Positions 37,111 through 45,708 of a stretch of 64,000 nucleotides of DNA are shown in pieces. Under the pieces are notes generated by a model, which was not told the DNA's origin, did not search any database, and worked only from the letters and a program-made list of their open reading frames with translations. Origin of the DNA: Hohaiivirga sp031546825 (GTDB lineage Bacteria; Pseudomonadota; Alphaproteobacteria; Rhizobiales; Beijerinckiaceae); NCBI GenBank assembly GCA_031546825.1, contig JAVBJU010000017.1:1-64000 (forward strand), written 5' to 3'. The position numbers and the translations under genes are program-made. Position 1 is the first letter of the stretch. The number at the start of each line of letters is the position of its first letter.

Positions 37111-37116
37111 GGGCAT

Positions 37117-37662
37117 TCACAACGCCGCAACCAGCCGGGCCATATCGTCGTCTTCAATGCCCATTTCCAAAAGATGCGCGTGTGTGGCGCGCACGTAATC
37201 GGGGTTGAGGCCGGAAATGCCGGAGCCTTGCCGGATCAGCGCAAGCTTGACCTCGTCCGACAGTGCGCCCGAATATTGAGCATGCTCCCGGTCCACCACA
37301 TAGGCAAGCGTTGACACTGTGCCGATACCGTCGATTACGGCTGGCAGCCATATCTCGCGATAGACATTGGTGACTTGTTCGCGTTCACGCAGATAAGCGA
37401 TGGTTTCGTCGCGTTTTGCGGGCGGCACGCGGAATGCAAGGCCGGTGCAAGTGCCACCTTCATCAAGCCCCAACACCAACCCAGGATTGGCTTCGGTGCC
37501 GCGATGATGAAACGACAGAACGCAGAATGAGCGGTGAAAGCCAGTGACGGTGGCGATGTGCTTCTCGTCATAGGCAAAACCGGGCCGCCACATTAGCGAG
37601 CCATAGCCAAATACCCACAACGGGTCGGAGGAGGCAATGGGGGAAGCGGGCGGTCTCGGCAT
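37117..37662 (-). CDS. ChaC-type gamma-glutamylcyclotransferase
   Basis: About 181 residues from the ATG at 37662 (GAGAGA six bases upstream; an ATG at 37692 would add 10 residues). The family glycine motif VFGYGSLMWRPGF is at the N-terminus, FHHRGTEANPGLVLGL follows, and the AYLREREQ segment carries the presumed catalytic glutamate. Such enzymes release 5-oxoproline from gamma-glutamyl groups, with glutathione the usual ChaC substrate. It begins a block typical of Hyphomicrobiales, next to DUF2125 and tyrC, though on the opposite strand to DUF2125. Confidence 0.85.
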   Translation of the reverse strand: MPRPPASPIASSDPLWVFGYGSLMWRPGFAYDEKHIATVTGFHRSFCVLSFHHRGTEANPGLVLGLDEGGTCTGLAFRVPPAKRDETIAYLREREQVTNVYREIWLPAVIDGIGTVSTLAYVVDREHAQYSGALSDEVKLALIRQGSGISGLNPDYVRATHAHLLEMGIEDDDMARLVAAL

Positions 37663-37800
37663 TACAGATCTCTCGGCGGTACTCTTTCGCATATCGTTAT
37701 ATGGGGCGAAAAGAAATGGACTGTTGTGCGAATTGTTTCATGTGTAGAAGAGCCGCTGCAATAATGGCTCAATGGCCAGTCGGTTTGGAGTGGGAACGCC

Positions 37801-38832
37801 ATGCACAATAACGATAAACAACGCAAACGGGGCCGCTTCTGGCTTTATGCGCCCATGGTACTCGTGGCTGTCATTGCCGCGACCTGGAGTTTTGCTTGGT
37901 TTTTCGTGCGCGATAAGGCAGTGGAAATCATCGACGCGCAATTGGCACGCGAAGCCGCGCGCGGGCGGGTCTGGACCTGCGCCGACCGTAATATCGCCGG
38001 TTTTCCATTCCGCCTCGTGGTCTCATGCTCCAGCCTGGTGCTTCAGCAGGGCCGGGTTTCTCTAACACTGGGGCCTACGCAGCTAATAGGTCAGATATAC
38101 AACCCGCGTCACGTCATTGTTGAAGCCGTTGGGCCTTTGCATTTCAACAATGGTGTTGTGACCATTGGCGGTAGCTGGACGAAGCTGGAAGCAAGCATCT
38201 CAGGCGTGCGGAGAGACGGGTTTGACCGAGCCTCGCTTGTCACCACGCAGTCTTCGTTCACCGTTGATGGATTGCCTGCTGGCGCGTTTGAAATCGCCAT
38301 GCAATCGAGCGATCTACAAATCCGTCCGACGCCGGATGTGCCCCAAAGCGACCGTTCCTTCGATATCGCGCTCGCCATTCAGGGGGGCAAACAGGCGGAA
38401 CTTGACCAATGGACCAGCGACCAGGAGCCGTTGCAGATTGACGGTGCCTTCACACTCAGCAAGGTGCCGTTCCCGCCCGCGCATCATCCGCTGCTCACGT
38501 TGGAAAACTGGCGCGAAGCGGGGGGGATGCTCACCATCGCCAAATTCGATATGCGCAAAGGCGGGCGCTTGCTCACCCTCAACGGCGCATTCAAGATTGA
38601 CGACGCCCACCGGCCCGAAACGACGCTCAAGATTGCCCAGGCCAATTTCTCCGAGTTGTTGCTCAGGGCAGCCTCTGGCGGTGACTTGCGCGCCAAAGTC
38701 CTGAAACCTCTCAGCCCAGTGCCGCCGGATGCGGCAAAAGGCGTGACGGTGCCGATGCCGATCAAAATCCTTGACGGAGAAGTGCGGGTAGCTGGTTTCA
38801 AAACGCCCGCGCGGGTGTTGCCGCTTTATTGA
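37801..38832 (+). CDS. DUF2125 family membrane-anchored protein
   Basis: 343 residues. One N-terminal membrane helix (FWLYAPMVLVAVIAATWSFAW, split in the membrane core) is followed by a long periplasmic region matching DUF2125: WTCADRNIAGFPFRLVVSCS near residue 60, then repeated beta-rich segments (PLHFNNGVVTIGGSWTKLEAS, split) and VRVAGFKTPARVLPLY at the end. Function is unknown. The family sits beside tyrC and hisC in many Hyphomicrobiales, which supports the identification. Its 3' end lies 3 bp from the convergent tyrC stop. Confidence 0.82.
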   Translation: MHNNDKQRKRGRFWLYAPMVLVAVIAATWSFAWFFVRDKAVEIIDAQLAREAARGRVWTCADRNIAGFPFRLVVSCSSLVLQQGRVSLTLGPTQLIGQIYNPRHVIVEAVGPLHFNNGVVTIGGSWTKLEASISGVRRDGFDRASLVTTQSSFTVDGLPAGAFEIAMQSSDLQIRPTPDVPQSDRSFDIALAIQGGKQAELDQWTSDQEPLQIDGAFTLSKVPFPPAHHPLLTLENWREAGGMLTIAKFDMRKGGRLLTLNGAFKIDDAHRPETTLKIAQANFSELLLRAASGGDLRAKVLKPLSPVPPDAAKGVTVPMPIKILDGEVRVAGFKTPARVLPLY

Positions 38833-38835
38833 GCG

Positions 38836-39774
38836 TTAATGCTTGCGCCCGAAATCCGGCTCGTCCGTTTCTTGTCCCGATGAGATGATGGTGCGGCGGA
38901 TGGCGCGGGTGCGGGTGAAGAGGTCGAACAATGCATCGCCGTCGCCATTGCGGATGGCACGGGTCAGCACGGCGATGTCTTCGTTGAAGCGACCGAGCAT
39001 TTCAAGCACGGCTTCACGGTTGTTGAGAAACACGTCGCGCCACATGGTCGGGTCGGAGGCGGCGATGCGGGTGAAGTCGCGGAAGCCGCCGGCTGAGAAC
39101 TTGATGACCTCGGATTGCGTGACCTTCTCCAGATCGGCGGCGGTACCGACGATGTTATAGGCGATCAGGTGGGGCACATGGCTGGTGATGGCGAGCACCA
39201 TGTCGTGATGGTGGTGCTCCATTATCTCGACATTTGCCCCCATCGCTTCCCAGAACTCGCGCAAAATGGCGACGGCCACAGGGTTGGCGTCTTCAGGCGG
39301 TGTGAGGATTGACCAGCGGTTGGCGAAGAGCGAGGCGAAGCCCGCGTCTGGCCCGGAATGTTCAGTGCCAGCCACCGGATGGGCCGGGATGAAGTGCACG
39401 CCATTTGGCACATGGGGTGAGACCTGATCAAACACGGATGTTTTGGTTGAGCCCACATCGGAGAGAATGCAGCCGGGCTTGAGGGCAGGGGCGAGCGCTT
39501 GCGCGGTTGCGCCCATGGCACCGACCGGCACGCACAAGATGACAAGATCCGCGCCCTTTACCGCTTCGGAGGCATCCGTGGTGGCACTGTCGGCAATGCC
39601 AAGCTCGTTGATGCGCGCAACAATCGCGTCGTTGCGGTCGGCCACAACGATTTCCGCCGCCGCGTTCTGCTGCCGCGCGGCGCGTACAATGGATGAGCCG
39701 ATCAGCCCGGCGCCGATGATGGCAAGGCGCTTGAACAGCGACTGCGCCAGGGGGGCTGGCATGGAGTGGGGCAC
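38836..39774 (-). CDS. tyrC: Prephenate/arogenate dehydrogenase
   Basis: NAD(P)-dependent oxidative decarboxylation of prephenate or arogenate in tyrosine synthesis; 312 residues. The Rossmann motif is IIGAGLIGSS near residue 19. LSDVGSTKTSVFDQV and HFIPAHPVAGTEHSGPDAG (split) form the substrate region, then FWEAMGANVEIMEHHHHD. The frame opens at GTG 39774; an ATG at 39762 is equally possible. It follows hisC by 20 bp on the same strand, and chorismate mutase lies further upstream, so the three form an aromatic amino acid operon. Prephenate versus arogenate preference cannot be read here. Confidence 0.92.
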   Translation of the reverse strand: MPHSMPAPLAQSLFKRLAIIGAGLIGSSIVRAARQQNAAAEIVVADRNDAIVARINELGIADSATTDASEAVKGADLVILCVPVGAMGATAQALAPALKPGCILSDVGSTKTSVFDQVSPHVPNGVHFIPAHPVAGTEHSGPDAGFASLFANRWSILTPPEDANPVAVAILREFWEAMGANVEIMEHHHHDMVLAITSHVPHLIAYNIVGTAADLEKVTQSEVIKFSAGGFRDFTRIAASDPTMWRDVFLNNREAVLEMLGRFNEDIAVLTRAIRNGDGDALFDLFTRTRAIRRTIISSGQETDEPDFGRKH

Positions 39775-39794
39775 TGGTTTATGTCTCCCGCCGC

Positions 39795-40889
39795 TTACCC
39801 GGCTACAAATTCTTTGAGGGTCGCCACGAACAGGCGGTTTGCTTCTTCGGTGCCGATGGTCAGGCGCAGGGCATTGGGGAAGCCATAGCCGGTGACGCGG
39901 CGCAGAATGAGGCCGCGTGATGACAGGAAAGCATCGGCTTCGGCTGCGCCCTTACCGGGTTTGTCGGAGAAATGGATCAGCACGAAATTGGCAACGCTTG
40001 GCGTGAGCTTCAGGCCGAGCTTTTCGACTTCAGTCGTGATCCAGGTCAGCCATTCGTCGTTGTGGGATGCCGCTTTGGCGAGGTGTTCTTCGTCGCCCAT
40101 CGACGCGACGCCCGCCGCCATGGCGACACCATTGACGTTGAACGGGCCGCGCACCCGGTTAAGCGCATCGACCACATCCGCCGGGCCGACCATCCAGCCA
40201 AGGCGCAGATTTGCAAGGCCGTGGATTTTCGAGAATGTCCGGGTCATCACCACGTTTTCATTGGTGGCAACAAGCTCAAGCCCCGCCGAATAATCATTAC
40301 GGCGCACATATTCAGCATAGGCCGCATCGAGCACCAGAATGCAGTGTGACGGCAGCCCGGCGTGGAGGCGCTTTACCTCTTCGAACGGCAGATAGGTGCC
40401 GGTGGGGTTGGCCGGGTTGGCGATATAAACGAGCTTTGTCTTGCCGGTGACGCGCGCCAGAATGGCGTCCACATCAACCCGGGCGTCTTTTTCCGGCGCA
40501 ACCACTGGCGTGCCGCCAGCGGCGAGAATGGCGATCTTATAGACCAGAAAACCATGTTCGGTGATGATCGCCTCATCGCCCGGCGCGAGGTAGGTGTGCG
40601 CCAGAAGCGTCAGCAACTCATCAGAGCCGTTGGAGCAGATGATGCGGCCCGCATCAAGGCCATAACGGGTGGCGATGGCCTGGCGCAGTTTGGCGCTGGT
40701 GCCTTCCGGGTAATAGGCAAGGTGAGCGAGTGCTTCGCTGGCCGCACTGAGCGCCTTGGGCGAGGGCCCAAGCGGAGTTTCGTTTGAGGAGAGCTTATGA
40801 ACCTTGACGCCGCCGCTCGCCGCACTCTTGCCCGGCACATAGGCTTCGATCTGCATGATGGAGGGGCGGGCAACGGGGCGTGCGGGCAT
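39795..40889 (-). CDS. hisC: Histidinol-phosphate / aromatic aminotransferase
   Basis: A PLP-dependent fold-type I aminotransferase of 364 residues. The core motif is SSNETPLGPSPKAL near residue 35, NPANPTGTYLP is near residue 155, and the PLP lysine is in TRTFSKIHGLANLRLGW (split before L). Its place between chorismate mutase and tyrC suggests that it transaminates prephenate or phenylpyruvate/4-hydroxyphenylpyruvate rather than serving histidine synthesis, as recorded for HisC-like enzymes in other bacteria. That role is inference from context. Confidence 0.88.
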   Translation of the reverse strand: MPARPVARPSIMQIEAYVPGKSAASGGVKVHKLSSNETPLGPSPKALSAASEALAHLAYYPEGTSAKLRQAIATRYGLDAGRIICSNGSDELLTLLAHTYLAPGDEAIITEHGFLVYKIAILAAGGTPVVAPEKDARVDVDAILARVTGKTKLVYIANPANPTGTYLPFEEVKRLHAGLPSHCILVLDAAYAEYVRRNDYSAGLELVATNENVVMTRTFSKIHGLANLRLGWMVGPADVVDALNRVRGPFNVNGVAMAAGVASMGDEEHLAKAASHNDEWLTWITTEVEKLGLKLTPSVANFVLIHFSDKPGKGAAEADAFLSSRGLILRRVTGYGFPNALRLTIGTEEANRLFVATLKEFVAG

Positions 40890-40970
40890 GGCTCAAACCT
40901 ATGGAATGGACGCGAATATCGCTGTCTAAAGTGTTTTTCGCGATAAGGGAACGAAAAAGCGATGGGCGTT

Positions 40971-41801
40971 TCACGGGGTATGGTGAAAGCGCTCGGCGTG
41001 ACTGCCCACTTCGATCAGTTCCGGCATGGTGCCGCGATCGCCAAGGGCTTTGCGGATATCATCAATGGGAAGCGTGCCGGGGGCGGCAAGCAACAGCGAA
41101 AGCCCCTGCGCATCAGCCGCACTGGAAACGATCTCTCCACCGATTTGCGACAACTGCAAGCCATCTGCTGCGCTCCAGCGCTCGAAACGGGCGGCATAGA
41201 GAATGACATCGCGCACGGCGGCATCGGCAAGCGGCTTGGAGATCACAAAAACCGGCGTGCTGGCGGGGTGGTCAGCACGCTCCAGCATCGGCAGGCGCGA
41301 GATGATTTTTGGGGCATCATTGGGCGTGAGCCGCTGCCACCACGCACCGGAGGCGACGCTCTGGTCAAGGCGGAACATGCCGAGATCGCCCCGCGCGTCA
41401 GCCACCGCATCAATTACCGCTTTGGCGTTCGGATGCATGTGCAACGGCACGGTGAAGCCAAAATGGAAGCGGGCGGAATCGCGCATCATGGCGTCACCGC
41501 CGGAAATGTCGGCATGGACCGAGAAGGGGGCCTGCACATAGGTAAATGTGGCAATGATAACCCGCCAGATGCTTTCCACCGTATCAAGCGGCAAAATGCC
41601 CTTATGGCGTTCGGCAATCATCCGCATCATCGACGCTTCACGCCCGGGTCGGAAAGCCGAGCCGGACTCGGAGGTCTTTTTTACCTGAATCAGCGTGTCG
41701 ATGATCTCGCCGCGCTGCATCAGAAGCTGATGCATCTCCGCGTCAATCCGGTCGATTTCCCGACGCAGATCGGCGAGATTGAGAGCGGGCTTTTGGGGCA
41801 T
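40971..41801 (-). CDS. Chorismate mutase (AroQ type) with C-terminal extension
   Basis: 276 residues. The first 90 form an AroQ-type helical mutase domain: LADLRREIDRIDAEMHQLLMQRGEII (split), VKKTSESGSAFRPGREASMMRMI (split). The remaining 180 residues (FSVHADISGGDAMMRDSARFHFGF and onward) are an extension common in Hyphomicrobiales and lack the PheA prephenate dehydratase and ACT signatures I would look for. It converts chorismate to prephenate for tyrC. It is first in the minus-strand order chorismate mutase, hisC, tyrC, with an 81-bp gap to hisC. Confidence 0.85.
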   Translation of the reverse strand: MPQKPALNLADLRREIDRIDAEMHQLLMQRGEIIDTLIQVKKTSESGSAFRPGREASMMRMIAERHKGILPLDTVESIWRVIIATFTYVQAPFSVHADISGGDAMMRDSARFHFGFTVPLHMHPNAKAVIDAVADARGDLGMFRLDQSVASGAWWQRLTPNDAPKIISRLPMLERADHPASTPVFVISKPLADAAVRDVILYAARFERWSAADGLQLSQIGGEIVSSAADAQGLSLLLAAPGTLPIDDIRKALGDRGTMPELIEVGSHAERFHHTP

Positions 41802-41894
41802 GACTTGGGTCCAGTGCTACGGTTCAGAGCGGGATTGCGGGCGTTCTAACAGGGAACCTGACGCGGGCCAACTGGAATGCTGGGCTGCCCCAAG

Positions 41895-41916
41895 CTGCAG
41901 AACCTCTGTTCTGCAG
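41895..41916. terminator. Hairpin at the end of the toxin-antitoxin operon
   Basis: A perfect 9-bp inverted repeat (CTGCAGAAC / GTTCTGCAG) with a 4-base loop lies between the antitoxin stop (41935) and the chorismate mutase start (41801), both on the minus strand. No T tract follows; it probably separates the two units. Confidence 0.55.
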
Positions 41917-41934
41917 GCAGTGCTGTTCAATAAC

Positions 41935-42225
41935 TCAGGCGGCATGAAGTGCGCGATCAACGGCCTCTGTTTCTCTCGTTATCACAGTAAGATAGGCTCT
42001 CGTTGCCCCTGTTGGACTAAAGCGCCCTTGTTCCCAGTCTCGCACCTGAGACACGGTGAAGCCATACCGCTTGGCAAAGGCGTCCTGTGTTAAGCCCAGG
42101 CGTTTTCGAACGGCTTTAGTGTCTATCTCGGGTGGGATATGGACCTTGGCGGGCAATGCCTCGCCACGGGCGATGGCAAGAGCCTCGCGGGCACCTTCCA
42201 GTATTCTCAATCCTGCTTTACTCAT
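41935..42225 (-). CDS. HTH antitoxin (HigA/COG2944-like)
   Basis: 96 residues from the ATG at 42225, which overlaps the toxin stop as ATGA and has GGGAGCGG five bases upstream; a frame opening at 42243 would overlap more with no benefit. The C-terminal helix-turn-helix is of the Xre/MqsA sort: IDTKAVRKRLGLTQDAFAKRYGFTVSQVRDWEQGRFSP (split at LTQD). The toxin comes first in the operon, as in higBA-type pairs. It should neutralise the toxin and repress the shared promoter, probably at the palindrome 42580-42594. Confidence 0.82.
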   Translation of the reverse strand: MSKAGLRILEGAREALAIARGEALPAKVHIPPEIDTKAVRKRLGLTQDAFAKRYGFTVSQVRDWEQGRFSPTGATRAYLTVITRETEAVDRALHAA

Positions 42226-42566
42226 TTTTTCCGCTCCCGCCATACCCTCGGAAGGGCAGTCAAGATTTCTCGTAATTCGTTTCGCTCGGCCTTCGTCAGA
42301 TTATCTTTCGTGTCCTTGCCATAGACATCAAGTAAAAATACCGGGATATAATCGCCACCAAAGAAGGTTATGACCCGGTAGCCACCTGACTTCCCTTTCC
42401 CGCGCCCCGCGATGCGAACCTTACGAGCACCTCCCGTTCCTGTCATGATCTCGCCGGAAGTTGGGTTTTCTGCGATGAAACTGACGATCGCTGCCCTTTC
42501 ATCGTTCGATAGGCCTTCATCGGCTGCGCTGGCAAGAAAAGCGTGAGTTTCGATTACGGTCTGCAT
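42222..42566 (-). CDS. RelE/HigB-like toxin (COG4737 type)
   Basis: 114 residues from the ATG at 42566 (MQTVIETHAFLASAADEGLS). The family core is clear: FIAENPTSGEIMTGTGGARKVRIAGRGKGKSGGYRVITFF (split), VFLLDVYGKDTKDNLTKAE, then ALPRVWRERKK. Such toxins are mRNA interferases acting at the ribosome; here this is by family only. A longer open frame to 42719 would read through the promoter and metX start and is rejected. The predicted promoter places the transcript start at or a few bases before the ATG, and no ribosome site is present. It is inserted between chorismate mutase and metX. Confidence 0.85.
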   Translation of the reverse strand: MQTVIETHAFLASAADEGLSNDERAAIVSFIAENPTSGEIMTGTGGARKVRIAGRGKGKSGGYRVITFFGGDYIPVFLLDVYGKDTKDNLTKAERNELREILTALPRVWRERKK

Positions 42567-42575
42567 TGCGGCCAG

Positions 42576-42604
42576 AATATACGTGTTACACGTACTAATT
42601 GCAA
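42576..42604 (-). promoter_or_regulatory. Promoter and operator of the toxin-antitoxin operon
   Basis: On the minus strand, -35 TTGCAA (42604-42599), a 17-bp spacer and -10 TATATT (42581-42576). A 15-base palindrome, TACGTGT-A-ACACGTA (42580-42594), overlaps the spacer and the first -10 bases, the place expected for an antitoxin operator. Only nine bases separate the -10 from the toxin ATG, so the mRNA should be nearly leaderless. Confidence 0.65.
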
Positions 42605-42717
42605 GAAAAAAGCATATCGCGCTTGCCCGCCATGAGACCTCAGTTCTGATTGACGGATTGGTCCGCTTCAAATAACGATATGTTCTAAATACAGAACGAT
42701 TGGATGCGCGGCGGATC

Positions 42718-43887
42718 ATGGTGGCGGAAAAGATAGTGGCTGAGCGCGTTTCTCAGGCGGATGTTCCCGAAAGCCTCGTGGCGCATTTCGGCGCGACCGA
42801 GCCCCTGCAGATGGATGCCGGTGTCGCCATAGCTCCGTGGCAAATCGCTTACCAAACTTATGGTGTGCTCAACGCGGATAAATCCAATGCCATTCTCGTC
42901 TGCCACGCACTGACTGGCGACCAGCATGTTGCCAATGTCAACCCGGTGACAGGAAAAGCGGGTTGGTGGGAGGCCATGATCGGCCCAGGCAAGCCGGTGG
43001 ATACCGACCGCTTCTTCGTCATTTGCTCCAACATTGTCGGCGGCTGCATGGGCACCACTGGCCCCGCTTCCATCAACCCCGGCACCAACAAGCCGTGGGC
43101 GCTCGATTTCCCGCTGGTCACCATTCGCGATATCGTGCGCGCGCAAAGCATGCTGATTGACCGGCTTGGTATCAAAAGCCTGTTTTCCGTAATCGGGGGC
43201 TCCATGGGTGGGATGCAGGTGCTGCAATGGGCCGCGAGCTACCCCGAGCGAGTATTTTCCGCTTTACCCATTGCCACCACTGCGCGCCATTCCGCCCAAA
43301 ACATTGCCTTCGATGAGGTTGGCAGGCAGGCGGTGATGGCCGACCCGGACTGGCGCAAAGGCCGTTATCTTGAAGAGGGTGTGCGCCCGGCCAAGGGGCT
43401 CGCGGTGGCGCGGATGGCGGCACATATCACCTATCTTTCCGAGATGGCGCTGCATCGTAAATTTGGCCGTGAACTGCAGGACCGCGACAACAAAGCCTTT
43501 TCTTTCGATGCCGAATTCCAGATCGAAAGCTATCTGCGCCATCAGGGTGTGAGTTTCGTCGAACGCTTCGACCCCAACTCCTATCTCTATGTGACGCGCG
43601 CCATGGATTATTTCGATCTCGCCGCCGATTACGGCGGGATACTCGCCAACGCCTTTCGTGGTTCGCGCACCCGGTTCTGCATTTTCTCGTTCACCTCCGA
43701 TTGGCTGTTCCCGACACGGGATTCCCGCGCCATCGTCCATGCGCTCAATGCCGCGGGGGCGTCGGTTGCTTTCATGGAAATCGAAAGTGATAAGGGCCAT
43801 GATGCCTTCCTGCTGGATGAGCCGCTGATGTTCGGAGCCATTCGTGGTTTCATCGATGCCAGTGCGAATGCGCGGGGGATCGCATGA
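42718..43887 (+). CDS. metX: Homoserine O-acyltransferase
   Basis: An alpha/beta-hydrolase-fold enzyme that acylates homoserine (acetyl-CoA is the usual donor in MetX) in methionine synthesis; about 389 residues from ATG 42718 with GGCGGA just upstream. A TTG at 42700 is a weaker option. The oxyanion/nucleophile motif GGSMGGMQ carries the catalytic Ser, FTSDWLFP the Asp and DKGHDAFL the His. INPGTNKPWALDFP and NSYLYVTRAMDYFD are also typical. It overlaps metW by ATGA. No SAM-II riboswitch is recognisable upstream, where the toxin-antitoxin promoter lies instead. Confidence 0.93.
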   Translation: MVAEKIVAERVSQADVPESLVAHFGATEPLQMDAGVAIAPWQIAYQTYGVLNADKSNAILVCHALTGDQHVANVNPVTGKAGWWEAMIGPGKPVDTDRFFVICSNIVGGCMGTTGPASINPGTNKPWALDFPLVTIRDIVRAQSMLIDRLGIKSLFSVIGGSMGGMQVLQWAASYPERVFSALPIATTARHSAQNIAFDEVGRQAVMADPDWRKGRYLEEGVRPAKGLAVARMAAHITYLSEMALHRKFGRELQDRDNKAFSFDAEFQIESYLRHQGVSFVERFDPNSYLYVTRAMDYFDLAADYGGILANAFRGSRTRFCIFSFTSDWLFPTRDSRAIVHALNAAGASVAFMEIESDKGHDAFLLDEPLMFGAIRGFIDASANARGIA

Positions 43888-44540
43888 AGAGAATAAAACC
43901 GACCGAATTGCTTGCCCCGCGCGATGCGGATGGCGTCCGTTTCGATTTTCGCCTCATTGCCGATATGGTTGCGCCCGGGGCACGCGTGCTCGATGTTGGC
44001 TGCGGTGATGGCGAATTATTGGCGTTGCTGCGGGATAGTCGCAAAGCCGATGCCCGCGGCATTGAGCTCTCACGAGATGGCGTCTCGGCGGCGATGGCGC
44101 GCGGCCTTTCCGTCGTGCAAGGCGACGCTGATATCGACCTTGCCGATTACCCAACCGATGCCTTCGATTACGTCATCCTCTCCCAGACCATCCAGGCCAC
44201 GCGCCAGCCCAAGGTGGTGCTCGAAAACCTCCTGCGCATCGGGCGCCGCGCCATCGTCTCGCTGCCCAATTTCGGCTATTGGCGCGTGCGCCTGCATCTC
44301 GCCATCTATGGCCGGATGCCGATTTCTGAGAGCTTGCCCTATTCATGGTACGACACCCCCAACATCCATTTTTGCACCATCCGAGATTTCGTGGCTTTGT
44401 GCGATGAAGTCGGCGCCCTGCGCGAACGCGCCGTCGCCCTCGACGCCACCGGCAAACCCATGGGCCTCAGCCTGCCCTGGTGGGCGTGGAACATGTTTGG
44501 TGAGCAGGGTATGTTTTTGTTGAGACGGCGGGACAGGTGA
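43884..44540 (+). CDS. metW: Methionine biosynthesis protein MetW
   Basis: A SAM-methyltransferase-like protein of 218 residues that accompanies MetX in many proteobacteria. The binding motif VLDVGCGDGELLALL is near residue 36, QGDADIDLADYPTDAFDYVILSQTIQATR (split) follows, and SLPNFGYWRVRLHL and PYSWYDTPNIHFCTIRDF are family marks. It supports MetX activity in other species; enzymatic methyl transfer is unproven. The overlap with metX points to translational coupling. The MoxR gene begins 100 bp downstream. Confidence 0.93.
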   Translation: MKRIKPTELLAPRDADGVRFDFRLIADMVAPGARVLDVGCGDGELLALLRDSRKADARGIELSRDGVSAAMARGLSVVQGDADIDLADYPTDAFDYVILSQTIQATRQPKVVLENLLRIGRRAIVSLPNFGYWRVRLHLAIYGRMPISESLPYSWYDTPNIHFCTIRDFVALCDEVGALRERAVALDATGKPMGLSLPWWAWNMFGEQGMFLLRRRDR

Positions 44541-44640
44541 GGGGGCACAACCTCGTTATAAAAGAACTCCCGCTTTCTATAATCCTGCTGTAAATAACTT
44601 GGCCCTTATTCGTACGGGCTTAGAGCAGGGAGTAGTTACT

Positions 44641-45708
44641 TTGGAAGCCGCCCAGTCCTTGACGCCTTCGGAGCTGTCGGATTTTCTGCTCCATGTCGCT
44701 TTGGTGCGCCCGGTTTTTATCTGGGGGCCGCCCGGCATCGGCAAGTCGGCGCTTGTGGAGCAGTTCGCGCATTCGGTTGGCATGGAATGCGTGTCGCTGC
44801 TCGGCTCCCAACTCGCACCGGAAGATATCATCGGCGTTCCGCGCATCGAAGATGGCGTTTCCCGCTTTTGCCCGCCAGCGCAAATTGCGCGGCGCGAGCC
44901 ATATTGCTTGTTCCTCGATGAGTTGAACGCCTGCTCACAGGAGGTGCAGAAGGCATTTTATTCCCTCATCAATGATCGTCGTATCGGCGAATACGTGCTG
45001 CCGGAAGGCTCGGTGGTGATTGGCGCGGGCAATCGGGCGCAGGATGCGGCCATCGTCAAGCCGATCTCTTCGGCACTGATCAACCGCATGGCGCATGTCC
45101 AGTTGCGCGCCAGTTCCCGCGACTGGCTCGCTTGGGCGAATGAGGCCGGAATTCATCCGCTGATCGTCGATTATATCGGCCTGCGTCCCGATCATTTGTG
45201 GTCGAAACCTCAGAAACATGAGGAGCCGTTTTCGACGCCGCGTTCCTGGCATATTCTATCGGATGCGCTGCGCTCCTATGGTATTGCCGGTGAAAACGAG
45301 AAGGCCATGAAGACGCTGGCGTCGGGTTTGCTCACCCCGGCACATGCCTTGCAATTTGTTGCCTTCTATCGCCAAAGGCTTCGTGCCTTCGACCTTTCTT
45401 CCATTCTCAAGGGCGAAATCGGCTGGCCCGAGGAGCCGTCTGAGCGCGATATCCTTTATTTTCTGGTGCAGTCATTCCGGGCGCGGCTCATCAAGGAACT
45501 GCCAGCAGATGCCAAGAAGCTCGGCGGCGAAACCTCGGCGCTGGCATTGTCGGCCAAGGACCGCCTGATACAACTCTCACGAATATCGCTGGAGATGGCG
45601 CAACTCGTCGTGGCTGCCGATGAAGATGGTACCGCTTTGCCCGATTGGTTCATGATCGAGATCACCCGCGACCTGCCGCGTCTGGTCGCGCAACGCGCGG
45701 GACCGTAA
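44641..45708 (+). CDS. MoxR-family AAA+ ATPase
   Basis: 355 residues from a TTG at 44641, preferred because GGGAG lies eight bases upstream; TTG at 44599 is the alternative. Walker A GPPGIGKSALV is near residue 28, Walker B CLFLDELNAC near 85, sensor GAGNRAQD near 122 and INRM carries the likely Arg finger. MoxR ATPases are chaperones that act with a VWA-domain partner, and the next gene encodes one, joined by TAATG. The client of this pair is unknown. The gene lies between metW and the xerD-aroK block, as part of a three-gene unit. Confidence 0.85.
   Translation: MEAAQSLTPSELSDFLLHVALVRPVFIWGPPGIGKSALVEQFAHSVGMECVSLLGSQLAPEDIIGVPRIEDGVSRFCPPAQIARREPYCLFLDELNACSQEVQKAFYSLINDRRIGEYVLPEGSVVIGAGNRAQDAAIVKPISSALINRMAHVQLRASSRDWLAWANEAGIHPLIVDYIGLRPDHLWSKPQKHEEPFSTPRSWHILSDALRSYGIAGENEKAMKTLASGLLTPAHALQFVAFYRQRLRAFDLSSILKGEIGWPEEPSERDILYFLVQSFRARLIKELPADAKKLGGETSALALSAKDRLIQLSRISLEMAQLVVAADEDGTALPDWFMIEITRDLPRLVAQRAGP

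Noticed and set aside
42590..42717. SAM-II riboswitch before metX
   Set aside because: I looked for the metA/metX leader pattern and did not find its conserved segments; the toxin-antitoxin promoter occupies the space.
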